NCBI GenBank assembly: GCA_009774625.1 | Contig: VSOB01000009.1 | Coordinates: 1-61,064, forward strand | Direction of reading: 5' to 3' | Length of the DNA: 61,064 bases | Origin: Lachnospiraceae bacterium | GTDB lineage: Bacteria > Bacillota > Clostridia > Lachnospirales > Lachnospiraceae | Shown here: positions 18,055 through 27,342 of the stretch, piece after piece | How positions within the stretch are numbered: position 1 is the stretch's first letter | Layout of the letters: every line of letters starts with the position of its first letter | Notes under the pieces: model-generated | What the model was told of the DNA's origin: nothing | Databases searched by the model: none | The model's input: the letters and a program-made list of their open reading frames with translations, nothing else | Program-made: the position numbers and the translations under genes

Positions 18055-19241
18055 CTTCCGCATCTCCTTGTATAGTCATATCCCTCCGCGGGAGGTATGA
18101 CCGGCGCCCTGCTCAATGGCCCCTCCTGGTTGACCACTATCTGTCCCTGCAAAAGCCCTTCCGCAAATGCCAGCAGGCTTTCCGCCGCATAGGCCGGATT
18201 CCACAGACTGACGATAGTGTCATATGCATTCCGCCCCAGATGCCTGCGCAGATGAGCTTCCCGTACAAGCTGAACCCCGTATTTCAGAAATTCCTCCCTG
18301 TCACCATCCCGGTAGACCATGCCGTTTTTCTCATGGCGCAGCAAAAACGGCACCGCACCCACAGCCGAGTCCGCAATGACTGCGCAGCCACTGTTCATGG
18401 CCTCATTGAGGACAGCGCCCCAGCCTTCCAGATAATTGCTTGTCATCAGAAACACATCCGCCCGTTCCATATAGCCACGGACCGTCTCAGGACTCTGATA
18501 TCCCGTAAAAGTCACCGAATCCTCCAGTCCGCTCTCTGCCGCTGACCTTTGCAGGTCTTTCTCCATCTCTCCGCCTCCTGCCATCGTCAAATGAAAGGAC
18601 AGCCCTTCCTTTTTCAGCTCTTTCGCCAGCAAAAGGGCATATTCCGGATGCTTCAGCGGAAGAAAACGGCCCGCAAACAAAAGCTCTGCCGGCCCGTCTC
18701 CGGCTCCCGGCTTCTCCGCCAGCAGTGTTTCGATATCATAGGTTTTCAGCTCTGTAAAATAGCCCCATTGGAACATTTTATCCGGATAGGAGCGGACGAT
18801 ATGAAAATCCGATGCCACATAAGCACCGGAACAGAGCAGATATACGTCTTTGCCCCGATATCTGGTATGGTCCTTATATTTTTTGATCAGCCCTCTGGGA
18901 GATATCGCTTTCCACTGCCCTTCCCGATACAGCCGTTCACTGTAACGGATCACCGGTCTGCCGCTCTGCAGCCGCTCCGCAATATAGCTTTCCTCATCCA
19001 CACCGCCAAATACCACCACATCACTGTCTGCCACCAGCGCCCGGCAAATTTCCGGCTCCTGATACCAGCACTTTAAATAGGGCAGACTGTTTTCCTCCAC
19101 AGCCCAGCCCATCTCCTGCCTCTCCTGCTCCATCCGCTGAGTTTGAATGAAATGATAGTCTCCGCCCAGCTTTTCATACAGGATGGAGGACACCGGTATC
19201 TGATGATGATTGATATAATTAGACACAAAGGTAAATTTCAT
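18051..19241 (-). CDS. Family 4 glycosyltransferase
   Basis: A GT-B retaining glycosyltransferase of about 396 residues. LLFAGRFLPLKHPEYALLLA starts the C-terminal donor domain, TFTGYQSPETVRGYMERADV and the E-x7-E type motif (EGWGAVLNEAMNSG) bind the nucleotide sugar. The frame is open further upstream, but GGAG lies 8 bases before this ATG and the longer version overlaps the neighbour by more than 100 bases. As used, it overlaps the other GT4 gene by 23 bases. The donor sugar is unknown; GDP-fucose or GDP-mannose are possible from the operon's supply. Confidence 0.88.
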   Translation of the reverse strand: MKFTFVSNYINHHQIPVSSILYEKLGGDYHFIQTQRMEQERQEMGWAVEENSLPYLKCWYQEPEICRALVADSDVVVFGGVDEESYIAERLQSGRPVIRYSERLYREGQWKAISPRGLIKKYKDHTRYRGKDVYLLCSGAYVASDFHIVRSYPDKMFQWGYFTELKTYDIETLLAEKPGAGDGPAELLFAGRFLPLKHPEYALLLAKELKKEGLSFHLTMAGGGEMEKDLQRSAAESGLEDSVTFTGYQSPETVRGYMERADVFLMTSNYLEGWGAVLNEAMNSGCAVIADSAVGAVPFLLRHEKNGMVYRDGDREEFLKYGVQLVREAHLRRHLGRNAYDTIVSLWNPAYAAESLLAFAEGLLQGQIVVNQEGPLSRAPVIPPAEGYDYTRRCGR

Positions 19242-20499
19242 GATAGATCTCCAACAGACGTCTGTAATTGGTTTGTGCATCGTGGGTCTTAAGCGCACGC
19301 ATCCGGGCCTTCCGGCCCAGCTTTTCCACTTCGGCTCTGTTGTTTTTGTCAAACACATAACAAAGCCGCTCTGTCAGCGCATCCGTATCTCCTGCCGGAT
19401 ACAGAAGCCCTTCTTCCCCACTGCGAAGCATGGAAGAAACCCCGCCCACATCGGAGCTGATCACCGGCATCCCCACCAGCATGGCCTCTCCCACAGAATT
19501 GGGAGAATTTTCAATGGAGGAAGGGGATACGAATACGTGACTGCCCAAAAACCGCCCAAGCATCTGCTCTTCGTCCAGCCTGCCCAGAAAAGTAACCGCC
19601 CGTTCCAGATGATACCTGCCGATCAGTTCCCGCAGGTACAGGCCATAGCCCGACAGTTTCAGCCTTTCCTTCCAGGTAGAAGCCCGGGTAATCTCATCCC
19701 CGGCCACAAAGATATGCGCCAACGGAAACTTCTTCAATACCCTGGGCATGGCTTCCAGAAGATAATGCAGCCCCTTGATGGGATAATTTCCCTGACTGAC
19801 AAAGATACTGCAGGGCATACATGCCTCCCCGTCCCATACCGGCCCATAAAAAGATTCCCGCAGTGTTTCATTCATAAAATGATACACTGCAGAGGGATTG
19901 ACCCGCTTTGTCCACATCCGGTCCCAGTCCGTCCGTCCGGTCACATGTCCTGTCCTTTTCAGCGCTTCCTGTTCATAGCCGCCCCGCAGTCTGTATTTTT
20001 CCTGCTGTCTCATCAGATTGTCCCGTTTCAGAAAATCCCGCAGCGATGTCCTGTGCCGTATCTTTTCCGGCAGATCTGCCATATAGGCATCCGCATAAAC
20101 AAAACACAGCCCCTGTATCCCGATCAGCGTCCGCTCAGGGCGGGCAAATGCTCTGGTCATAGCCAGCGTATGGGGATATTCCGTCCCGAAGATATGCACA
20201 ATATCCGGCTGAAAATCTGCCAGTATCTGTAAAAGCCGCCCTTCCACCGCCCCGTCATACCGCTCCGGACGGACTGTGTCCTCCAAAAATCCATACCACC
20301 TGAGCCCGTCCAGCTCTCCCTGCATCATTCCCGTCCCCGCTGCAGACGGAAAGCAAATCCCCAGCTCCAGCTCCGCCGGGTTTTCCCTTCGCAGCTTTGC
20401 CGCCAGACCGGACAGCCAGCCCTCTTTATTGCTGGCAGGCAGTCCCAGATGCGCCGCAATCACCGGCAGCATAATATTACACAGCCACAGTACCCTCAT
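19219..20499 (-). CDS. Family 4 glycosyltransferase
   Basis: A GT-B enzyme of 426 residues. The N-terminal acceptor domain has PDIVHIFGTEYPH; the C-terminal half has FVSQGNYPIKGLHYLLEA, VTFLGRLDEEQM and the E-x7-E motif region (SSIENSPNSVGEAMLVGMPV). Its ATG overlaps the stop of the preceding GT2 as ATGA. It probably builds the lipid-linked repeat unit on the cytoplasmic side. Substrates cannot be assigned. Confidence 0.88.
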   Translation of the reverse strand: MRVLWLCNIMLPVIAAHLGLPASNKEGWLSGLAAKLRRENPAELELGICFPSAAGTGMMQGELDGLRWYGFLEDTVRPERYDGAVEGRLLQILADFQPDIVHIFGTEYPHTLAMTRAFARPERTLIGIQGLCFVYADAYMADLPEKIRHRTSLRDFLKRDNLMRQQEKYRLRGGYEQEALKRTGHVTGRTDWDRMWTKRVNPSAVYHFMNETLRESFYGPVWDGEACMPCSIFVSQGNYPIKGLHYLLEAMPRVLKKFPLAHIFVAGDEITRASTWKERLKLSGYGLYLRELIGRYHLERAVTFLGRLDEEQMLGRFLGSHVFVSPSSIENSPNSVGEAMLVGMPVISSDVGGVSSMLRSGEEGLLYPAGDTDALTERLCYVFDKNNRAEVEKLGRKARMRALKTHDAQTNYRRLLEIYHEIYLCV

Positions 20500-21311
20500 C
20501 CCTTATCCTGTCCTCTTCTCCGATAAATGCACGCTTTGATCTTATTATAAGTGCCTGCCAGATTTTTATTCCGGGCGATTCTCGTCCGCATGGGTGCAAG
20601 AGAAAGCAGCAGCAGCATACGAAACCGTAAAATCTGTGCTCTGCTCATATATTTCTCTGTAATCGCCTTATGCTCCCTGGCAGAGCGCTTTTCATTTTCT
20701 TCTGTTTCCGAAAAACCGCCTCCCTCATAGGACGCAATCACGATCTGCAAATAAACCGGCCGGACACCGTCCTCAAAATAGCTCCCCAGAAAATGTTCAT
20801 AATCGGCCCGCACCCGATAACCGGGTTTGTAGCGCCGGCGGCGCATCAGGCTTCCAGCGTACAGACATGCCTGATGACAGGGAATATTCCGATAGCAGGC
20901 AAACGCATTGATCCGGGGATTGGAAGCCACTTTCGCCTCCACGGTACGATTGTAAATATCTCCATAATAAATCTCAGAGGATGCCCGGTCCGTACCGATC
21001 CAGGCTCCCGCCTTTTCCAGCACCTTTTCATGATAAAGATAATCGCCGCAGTTCAGATAGAGCAGGTAATCTCCCTCTGCCAGCAGCGTCGCCTGATTCA
21101 TGGCATCATAGATTCCCTTATCCTTCTGCCGCACGATCCGTATCCGCTTATCATCCGGCAGCTTTTCCACCGAACCGTCCGAGGACATGCCGTCTTTTAC
21201 GATAATCTCATAATCTGAATATGTCTGTGCCAGGATACTCTTCACCGTCTGCCGCAGCTTATCCCCTGCATTCAGGCAGACTACAATAATACTGAATCTG
21301 ATCCGCTTCAT
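20496..21311 (-). CDS. Family 2 glycosyltransferase (WcaA-like)
   Basis: A short GT-A enzyme of 271 residues. FSIIVVCLNAGDKLRQTVKS and VKDGMSSDGS open the nucleotide-binding fold. DKGIYDAMNQATLLAEGDYL and LNCGDYL hold the motif seen in capsule and lipopolysaccharide GT2 enzymes with a GD in place of the usual DD. It ends with a basic tail. It overlaps the following GT4 by ATGA and starts 3 bases after the EpsG-like gene. Confidence 0.87.
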   Translation of the reverse strand: MKRIRFSIIVVCLNAGDKLRQTVKSILAQTYSDYEIIVKDGMSSDGSVEKLPDDKRIRIVRQKDKGIYDAMNQATLLAEGDYLLYLNCGDYLYHEKVLEKAGAWIGTDRASSEIYYGDIYNRTVEAKVASNPRINAFACYRNIPCHQACLYAGSLMRRRRYKPGYRVRADYEHFLGSYFEDGVRPVYLQIVIASYEGGGFSETEENEKRSAREHKAITEKYMSRAQILRFRMLLLLSLAPMRTRIARNKNLAGTYNKIKACIYRRRGQDKG

Positions 21312-21314
21312 TTC

Positions 21315-22415
21315 CTACACCGCCTTTCCAACGATCTCCCCCGGGAAAATCCATGTATGGTAGGGCACAATCCGCACCAGCAGATCTTGCGCCTTTACCA
21401 AAAATACTCCAAAATAAAGCACCGCAGCAGCCACCACCACAATGTTCCAGAATCTTTGCTGCCGCACATCCGAAATCCGGCCGATCAGCGACGGCAGCAG
21501 AAAAATATGCCCTGCGGTCATATAATAGCCGATTCTTGAAATTTCCGGCATAAATGAGCCGCAGGTATACAAAAGCAGCGCAAACAGATTCAGATGAAAA
21601 TAAAACCGGTTCTGCCTGTCATGTGCAACAGCCCTTTGATAATAGAGCAGAGACAGTACAAATACGCCCAGAATGCGTACAATATTGATCAGGGAAGTGC
21701 CTCCGTCCAGATAAGCCGTATCCTCATAACTGGGATACAGTCTGACCATCAGCCTCTGATACTGCTCCGAAAACACCAGACCGCTGGAGGCAAATACCGC
21801 CAGCGCCGCAAGCTGCCAGCGTTTCCAGGGCAAGGCCGCCAGAATATACACCGGAATCACCAGAAGCACCGATTTGTGTATGGTGGCCGTGGGTAAAATC
21901 AGCAGGATAAATTTCACATACTGCCCTTTCAGCACATATTTTATGGAAAATACGGCAACAGACCAGGCCAGATAATACCGGACCGTATTCAGGCTCTGAA
22001 AATAATAGCCCAATGTCATAAACAGAAAAAAGGAAAACAGAAAGTGCTCACTCTGGTCATATATGGCCTTCAGCATAAATCCGACCGTCACGAATGCAAA
22101 CAGGCCGAAAATGGAAATTCCTGCGTCAGGGCCGAACAGAAACTGCATCAGCAGCACCACCCCATTGAATCCAAATTCTGTGGGTACCACCTGGCGCAGC
22201 GGAATCAAATGAAAAAATTCCTCATACCGGCTGTAATCGTTTCCCACCTGATACCGGCAGAAAGACACGCCAGACAGAAAGACAAAGAGCGTAAGCAGGC
22301 ATACATAATTGCATGCCTGCTGCCTGGTAACTATAGCGCCTGACCCGGCCTCCTGCTTTTTGATCAAAGCCGCCGTTCCCACGGTCAGTATCGTCAGTAT
22401 GATATAGACTGTCAT
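21315..22415 (-). CDS. EpsG/Wzy-like polysaccharide polymerase
   Basis: A polytopic protein of 366 residues with about ten hydrophobic segments. YQVGNDYSRYEEFFHLI near residue 56 matches the R/Q-x-G-x-D-Y-x-x-Y motif of EpsG-family proteins, followed by LGYYFQSLNTVRYYLAWSVA, also typical. EpsG proteins act where Wzy polymerases act in exopolysaccharide loci, joining repeat units outside the membrane. It is placed among the transferases and near the Wzz-like gene, as expected. It overlaps the preceding gene by ATGA. Confidence 0.85.
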   Translation of the reverse strand: MTVYIILTILTVGTAALIKKQEAGSGAIVTRQQACNYVCLLTLFVFLSGVSFCRYQVGNDYSRYEEFFHLIPLRQVVPTEFGFNGVVLLMQFLFGPDAGISIFGLFAFVTVGFMLKAIYDQSEHFLFSFFLFMTLGYYFQSLNTVRYYLAWSVAVFSIKYVLKGQYVKFILLILPTATIHKSVLLVIPVYILAALPWKRWQLAALAVFASSGLVFSEQYQRLMVRLYPSYEDTAYLDGGTSLINIVRILGVFVLSLLYYQRAVAHDRQNRFYFHLNLFALLLYTCGSFMPEISRIGYYMTAGHIFLLPSLIGRISDVRQQRFWNIVVVAAAVLYFGVFLVKAQDLLVRIVPYHTWIFPGEIVGKAV

Positions 22416-23200
22416 CCTCTCGCCTCCCGCAGACCGTCACACATCAGGGCATACGCCTTTTTCACCGGGATCTCCCGGCACATCACACCCCGGTGCCGCC
22501 AAAGAAACTGCAGCGCCATCGGCCTGGCCAGCCTGCCATACAGAAATGCATAGAGCACACCCCGGTCAAAGAAAAATTTCTCATGATATCCGGAAAACCA
22601 GGTGGATTTGCGCTCTTCCTCCCGTCCTATGGTCACCGGTGTCTTATATACTTTCATGCCGCTTCTGATACAGTCCCGGATAAACAGACTGTCCTCCCCA
22701 TTGCTGTAGCGGGCGCCCCCGCCAAACAGCAGGGAAAACGAAACATGCTTTTTGTGCATGACCTCTCTACGCAGTGCAAAGCTGTAAGCCGGATATCTGC
22801 CGCAGTTCCAGCGGCCTACTCTGCCATAAGCATCCGTATGATAGGTCCGTCTTGCCTCGCATACCTCCACATTGAACAGGAGCATGTCCGCCTCCGGATG
22901 GCGGGCAAACTCTCCGAGCACCTTCTCCGGATACGTTTCATCATATATGATATCTTCATCCGCAAACAAACAGATATCCTGATCCGCACGCAACAGCGCA
23001 TTGTTCCGGCTCAGTCCCACCCCCCGCTCTTTCAGGCTGTAAGCCCGGATCAGACATCCGTCCCGCCTGATCTCTTCATAGGCAAAATGGTCACACTGAT
23101 TGATTAAAATGGCATCGCTGCGTACGTTCATTTTTTCCACCAGCCGGGCAGGGTCCTGATCCACTGCAGAAATCAAAAGCTGCAATCCCATTGCATTCAT
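22412..23200 (-). CDS. GT2-like glycosyltransferase
   Basis: 262 residues from an ATG that overlaps the Wzz-like stop as ATGA and follows AGAGGA; a longer open frame upstream overlaps that gene and is rejected. It lacks the usual opening of GT2 enzymes (it begins LQLLISAVDQDP) but has GVGLSRNNALLRADQDICLF and ADEDIIYDETY, which fit the GT-A metal-binding stretch, and YSNGEDSLFIRDCIRSG fits the acceptor-side ED motif. This form is common in Firmicute capsule loci. Donor unknown. Confidence 0.82.
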   Translation of the reverse strand: MNAMGLQLLISAVDQDPARLVEKMNVRSDAILINQCDHFAYEEIRRDGCLIRAYSLKERGVGLSRNNALLRADQDICLFADEDIIYDETYPEKVLGEFARHPEADMLLFNVEVCEARRTYHTDAYGRVGRWNCGRYPAYSFALRREVMHKKHVSFSLLFGGGARYSNGEDSLFIRDCIRSGMKVYKTPVTIGREEERKSTWFSGYHEKFFFDRGVLYAFLYGRLARPMALQFLWRHRGVMCREIPVKKAYALMCDGLREARG

Positions 23201-24174
23201 GACGTTTTCCTCTTTTTGCCTGTAAAATACAAACGGTACAGTCCCATGTCCGCACCGGTGATCACTGCTCCCAGAATCCGGCAGTCCACAAGGCCGGCTT
23301 CCTTTACCCATCTTTCCAACAGTCTGCCATTGCCGCTGCCGTAGGGAATCCGCAGTATCAGCCCCCGCCCGCTTCCTCTGGCCTCTTCGGGTATCCGCAG
23401 GTCCCGCTCTCCGGTATCGGCATACCAAACGTTCTCCATCCCCCTGGAAACCAGCTCCACATGCTCCTGCAAAAGCACATCGCCGCTCTCCTCTTCTCCG
23501 GCAAAGGTCACACCCAGCACCGGATAAGGATACCGTTTTTCAAAATCAGAAGGGACATACACAGAATCATCCAGAATGCGGGCATAAGCCAGCCCCAACA
23601 GGGACAGGATAAAGCCGATGGCCACGCCTGCTGCCGCTGCCCGCACAGTCTCATCCTCCACTACTACCAGAGCCGCCTTCCAGCGCCCCCATAGCTCTAT
23701 CTTTTCAAATTCCACCCTTTCCTCCCCGAATCTGGCCAGAGCCTTTTCGGATGCCTTCAGGATACGGTTTGTTTCCTCCTGGTCAGGAGTTCTGACAGTC
23801 ACTGTCAAAAGGCGGATGTCAGATAGTATATCAGCTGTTATCGAATCTTCTACCATCTCCCGGTCCGTTTCCGGAGGGAGCTCTTCCATAATCTTGTCCA
23901 TAATCGGGTCGGTTTTCATCAGATCATTCCAGGTATACCCGTTATAATATTGATACGCATCTCCGTTGTCGTCGGCAGCAAAGGTCAGATACACCTTGGA
24001 TTCAGCCTCATATTCCCTGGCCGGAGCATACAGGACATGCAAAATCATATACAGCCCCCCTGCCAGAAGCCCTCCCGCCAGGGCGCCTGCCAGTGAAATC
24101 CACATCTTTCTGCGGTATAAAAGAACCAGGAGCTTCAGATCCAGTCCTTCCTTCATCCATTCTCTTTCTGTCAT
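23197..24174 (-). CDS. Wzz/CpsC-like chain-length co-polymerase
   Basis: 325 residues with the Wzz layout: a short cytoplasmic start, a first membrane helix (about 27-50, rich in Gly and Ala), a long outer domain (YEAESKVYLTF), and a second helix (about 179-197) followed by a cytoplasmic tail of about 130 residues. The tail lacks Walker motifs, so it is not a BY-kinase. Partners of this kind set polymer length with a Wzy/EpsG polymerase. No separate CpsD-type kinase or phosphatase gene lies in the operon, which is unusual for Gram-positive loci. Confidence 0.85.
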   Translation of the reverse strand: MTEREWMKEGLDLKLLVLLYRRKMWISLAGALAGGLLAGGLYMILHVLYAPAREYEAESKVYLTFAADDNGDAYQYYNGYTWNDLMKTDPIMDKIMEELPPETDREMVEDSITADILSDIRLLTVTVRTPDQEETNRILKASEKALARFGEERVEFEKIELWGRWKAALVVVEDETVRAAAAGVAIGFILSLLGLAYARILDDSVYVPSDFEKRYPYPVLGVTFAGEEESGDVLLQEHVELVSRGMENVWYADTGERDLRIPEEARGSGRGLILRIPYGSGNGRLLERWVKEAGLVDCRILGAVITGADMGLYRLYFTGKKRKTS

Positions 24175-24194
24175 GCCGCCCTCTTTTCCACATG

Positions 24195-25556
24195 CTATTT
24201 TTTCAGTGCCGTCGTCTGGCTGCTGTCCACTCCTTCCGTGCTTTCCGGACGGAACAGAATTTTTAATGTCAACAGCATCAGCTTAATATCCAGCCAGACA
24301 GAATAGTTCTCAATATAAAATAAATCCAGTTTTAATTTATCGTAAGGGGTCGTATTATACTTTCCATATACTTGAGCATAACCGGCCAGTCCTGCCTTTA
24401 CCTTAGTACGGAAGATAAACTCCGGCATATCCTCCACATACTGAAGGATGATCTCCGGGCGTTCCGGACGGGGACCGATAAAGGTCATTTCCCCCTTCAA
24501 GATATTGAACAACTGGGGCAGCTCATCAATCCGTACCATACGGATAAATTTCCCCACCGGCGTAATCCGGTCATCATGTTTGGATGCCAGTCTTGCCACC
24601 CCATCCTTTTCCGCATCCACCCGCATGCTCCGGAATTTCAGAATATAAAATTCCTTCATATCTCTTGTACAGCGGACCTGTTTATACAAAACCGGCCCTC
24701 TGTCATAGGCTTTGATCGCAATGGCTGTCAGCAGCATAATCGGAGAAGAGACGATACAAAGAAGCAGCGCACAGACAAAATCAATGATACGTTTTGCCAG
24801 CCGCTGGTCAAAGCTCAGCACATATTCTCTGGTAAGCAAAATGGGGGTATCAAACAGATGGAGCTGATCGGCCCCCTTGATCAGGATATCCGGTATCTTC
24901 GGCATAATATAGACCCGGATCCCCACACCGAAGCAAAATTTGTACAGCTTATTCCGGATCTGCGCCGGAATGTCCCACAGTATCACACCGTCATAGCCCT
25001 GCTCTGCCTCCCGGCAGATCACCCCCGCACCCATACCGATGTGGATGGTTTTGCTCACCTGATACTTGTCCTTTCTGGTGGCAAACTTCTGCAGAATATC
25101 CTCCACCGGACGATCTCCGTGCACCAGCAGCAGATTTCTGGGAGAAAAAATACGTCTGTAAATACCGGCGCTGCCCAGCGTCCACAGGACGATCACCGCC
25201 GCTTCCGACAAGGTCATATAAAACAGCGGCCTGATATCCAGAAACCCCCGCACCATCAGGCACATCTGCAGATACGTAATGGCATTGACACAGAGCGTGG
25301 CAAATACCTGGGAAAACATCACCTCTCCCGACCGCAGATACCCGATGCGCATACCGCCATACATCTGAGAAAAGAAAAACAGCAATATCCCATAAACAAA
25401 CAGCATCAGCAGATGCCCTTTGAAATAAAACTTCAGATACATCCGCTCGCTGTAATAGCCATACCAGAACAATGCATAGATTCCCATCTGCATGATAATA
25501 CAAATGGATGACATGGCAATCTGAATCAGCCTTTTGTATGTTTCCAGTTTTTTCAT
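24195..25556 (-). CDS. Initiating polyprenyl-phosphate sugar-1-phosphate transferase
   Basis: 453 residues: about four N-terminal membrane helices, a middle soluble domain, a further helix near 265-290, then the bacterial sugar transferase domain. Key stretches are YKQVRCTRDMKEFYILKFRS, MRVDAEKDGV, VRIDELPQLFNILKGEMTFI, GPRPERPE and VKAGLAGYAQV, the classic WbaP/WcaJ type. It transfers a sugar-1-phosphate from a UDP-sugar to undecaprenyl phosphate and so starts each repeat unit. Exact sugar (Glc, Gal or GlcNAc type) is not clear. Confidence 0.95.
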   Translation of the reverse strand: MKKLETYKRLIQIAMSSICIIMQMGIYALFWYGYYSERMYLKFYFKGHLLMLFVYGILLFFFSQMYGGMRIGYLRSGEVMFSQVFATLCVNAITYLQMCLMVRGFLDIRPLFYMTLSEAAVIVLWTLGSAGIYRRIFSPRNLLLVHGDRPVEDILQKFATRKDKYQVSKTIHIGMGAGVICREAEQGYDGVILWDIPAQIRNKLYKFCFGVGIRVYIMPKIPDILIKGADQLHLFDTPILLTREYVLSFDQRLAKRIIDFVCALLLCIVSSPIMLLTAIAIKAYDRGPVLYKQVRCTRDMKEFYILKFRSMRVDAEKDGVARLASKHDDRITPVGKFIRMVRIDELPQLFNILKGEMTFIGPRPERPEIILQYVEDMPEFIFRTKVKAGLAGYAQVYGKYNTTPYDKLKLDLFYIENYSVWLDIKLMLLTLKILFRPESTEGVDSSQTTALKK

Positions 25557-25569
25557 AACGTCTGTCTCC

Positions 25570-26331
25570 TCAAACTCTGCGCAGAACCGCCCGCACCGCG
25601 TAGAAGATAAAATTGTACATACTATAGGGCAATGACAGCCCTTCCACCCGGCGGTAGAGATTCCAGATTCTACGGACTGCCTCTATCTTGTCAGAGGAAA
25701 GCGTCCCTGCACTTCTCCGGTACAGCACCAGATTCCGGTCCAGTCCGTATGCTGTATACCCATGCCTGAGGATGTTCCACCAGGCGGCCGTATCCTCGCT
25801 TTTCACAAGCGGCATACGAAGCAGCTCTTTCGGTATGATATGCGTATCGAACAGTACGGTAGAGGTAAAAATCGTGGTATTTTTCAGTGCCTGCCTGTAA
25901 CTGAGTTTTTCCGGCGCCCGCACCACCCGGCCTGTGCCCTTCCCGCTTTCGTCGGCAAACTCATAGCCGCTGAATACAAACCCGGCCTGATGGACTTTCA
26001 TAAATGCCAGTTCTGCCGAAAGCCTGTCCTTTTTCCACAGATCATCACTGTCCAGAAACGCAATGTATCTGCCCGCCGCTTCTTCCAAGCCCCGGTTGCG
26101 CGCAGCAGCAGCGCCCCGGTTCTCCGGCTGCCGCAGCAGTCGGATCCTGGGATCCTCCCGGCCATACCGCAGTGCGATCTCCGGTCCGCCGTCAGAGGAA
26201 CAGTCGTCCACCAGCAGCAGCTCCCAGTCCTGCTCTTTTTGACTACGGACAGATTCTATGGTTTCTTCCAGAAAAGCCGCCGCCTGATACATCGGAACAA
26301 TGATGCTTACTTTTGTTTTCATATGGTACAT
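25570..26331 (-). CDS. Family 2 glycosyltransferase
   Basis: A GT-A enzyme of 253 residues: VSIIVPMYQAAAFLEETIES, VDDCSSDGG and FLDSDDLW (metal-binding DSDD) in order, then the SEDTAAWW acidic motif near residue 178. AGGA lies 6 bases before the ATG. It precedes the initiating transferase gene, so it may add an early sugar of the repeat unit, but order in the operon does not prove order of action. Confidence 0.9.
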   Translation of the reverse strand: MYHMKTKVSIIVPMYQAAAFLEETIESVRSQKEQDWELLLVDDCSSDGGPEIALRYGREDPRIRLLRQPENRGAAAARNRGLEEAAGRYIAFLDSDDLWKKDRLSAELAFMKVHQAGFVFSGYEFADESGKGTGRVVRAPEKLSYRQALKNTTIFTSTVLFDTHIIPKELLRMPLVKSEDTAAWWNILRHGYTAYGLDRNLVLYRRSAGTLSSDKIEAVRRIWNLYRRVEGLSLPYSMYNFIFYAVRAVLRRV

Positions 26332-26343
26332 TCCATTTCCTGG

Positions 26344-27276
26344 CTAAAATTCTTCCTTTATCAGATAAATTGGTCTGTTTTTCACTTCCATATACATTTT
26401 GGCCATATATTGCCCCACAATGCCCAGACAAAGAAGCTGTACGCCGCTGATCATGGAAATGATACATACCAGAGAAGGCCAGCCCGATGTGGGATCTCCG
26501 AATATCACCGTCCGTACAATGGTAAACACAATCAATACAAATGCCAGCAGACAAAATACCAGCCCGATAATGGATACAAACGCCAGAGGCATTGTGGAAA
26601 ACGCCAGAATACCGTCCAGGGAATATAAAAAGAGCTTCCAGAAATTCCACTTGGTCTCTCCTTTGGTGCGTTCTATATTTTCATATTCCAGCCACTTGGT
26701 TTCAAATCCCACCCATCCGAAAATCCCTTTTGTAAATCGGTTGTACTCGGTCATGGACAGGATGGCATCTACTACCTTCCGTTTCATCAGCCGGTAGTCT
26801 CTGGCCCCATCCACGATTTCCGTATGGGAGATTCGCTTCATCAGGGCATAAAATCTTCTGGCAAAGAAAGAACGGATCACCGGTTCTCCTTTCCGTGTCA
26901 CCCGCCTTGTTGCCACAGAGTCATAGCCTTCTTCTTCCAGATAATGGAGCATCTTCGGAAGCAGCGACGGCGGATCCTGCAGATCCGCATCCATCAGCAC
27001 TACATATTCTCCTGACGCCTTCTTCAGTCCGGCGTAGATGCCCGCTTCCTTTCCGAAATTCCGGGAAAAGGAAACCAGATGGACCCGTTTGTCCTTTTCA
27101 TACAGCTTTCTGACTTCTTCTACCGTCCTGTCTTTGGAACCATCGTCCACGTAGATCAGTTCCAGTTCGATCTCCCGCTGTTTCAGAGCGGCTTCCTGCT
27201 TCATCAACTCTTCATAAAAATAGGATACGTTTTCTTCTTCATTGTAACAGGGGACAATTACACTCAATACTTTCAT
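26344..27276 (-). CDS. GtrB-like polyprenyl-phosphate glycosyltransferase
   Basis: 310 residues: a DPM1-like GT2 domain (LSVIVPCYNEEENV, YVDDGSKDRT, VLMDADLQDPP) and two C-terminal membrane helices (about 230-260 and 265-295), as in GtrB, YkcC and CsbB. These proteins move a sugar from a nucleotide donor to polyprenyl phosphate. The lipid-sugar is then used outside the membrane by a GT-C enzyme, and four GT-C-like genes lie in this operon, one directly upstream. GGAGCAAGAC precedes the ATG. Confidence 0.92.
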   Translation of the reverse strand: MKVLSVIVPCYNEEENVSYFYEELMKQEAALKQREIELELIYVDDGSKDRTVEEVRKLYEKDKRVHLVSFSRNFGKEAGIYAGLKKASGEYVVLMDADLQDPPSLLPKMLHYLEEEGYDSVATRRVTRKGEPVIRSFFARRFYALMKRISHTEIVDGARDYRLMKRKVVDAILSMTEYNRFTKGIFGWVGFETKWLEYENIERTKGETKWNFWKLFLYSLDGILAFSTMPLAFVSIIGLVFCLLAFVLIVFTIVRTVIFGDPTSGWPSLVCIISMISGVQLLCLGIVGQYMAKMYMEVKNRPIYLIKEEF

Positions 27277-27342
27277 GTCTTGCTCCTAACGGACATTCAT
27301 TGTCTGTATCTTATCATACTTTTCCCTCTTTGGAAAGATTTG

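Noticed and set aside
19242..19358. Upstream extension of the first GT4 gene
   Set aside because: It overlaps the neighbouring GT4 gene by more than 100 bases and lacks GT4 features; GGAG marks the later ATG.
23201..23428. Upstream extension of the 262-residue transferase
   Set aside because: It overlaps the Wzz-like gene, reads as arginine-rich shadow sequence, and the ATGA-coupled ATG has a ribosome site.
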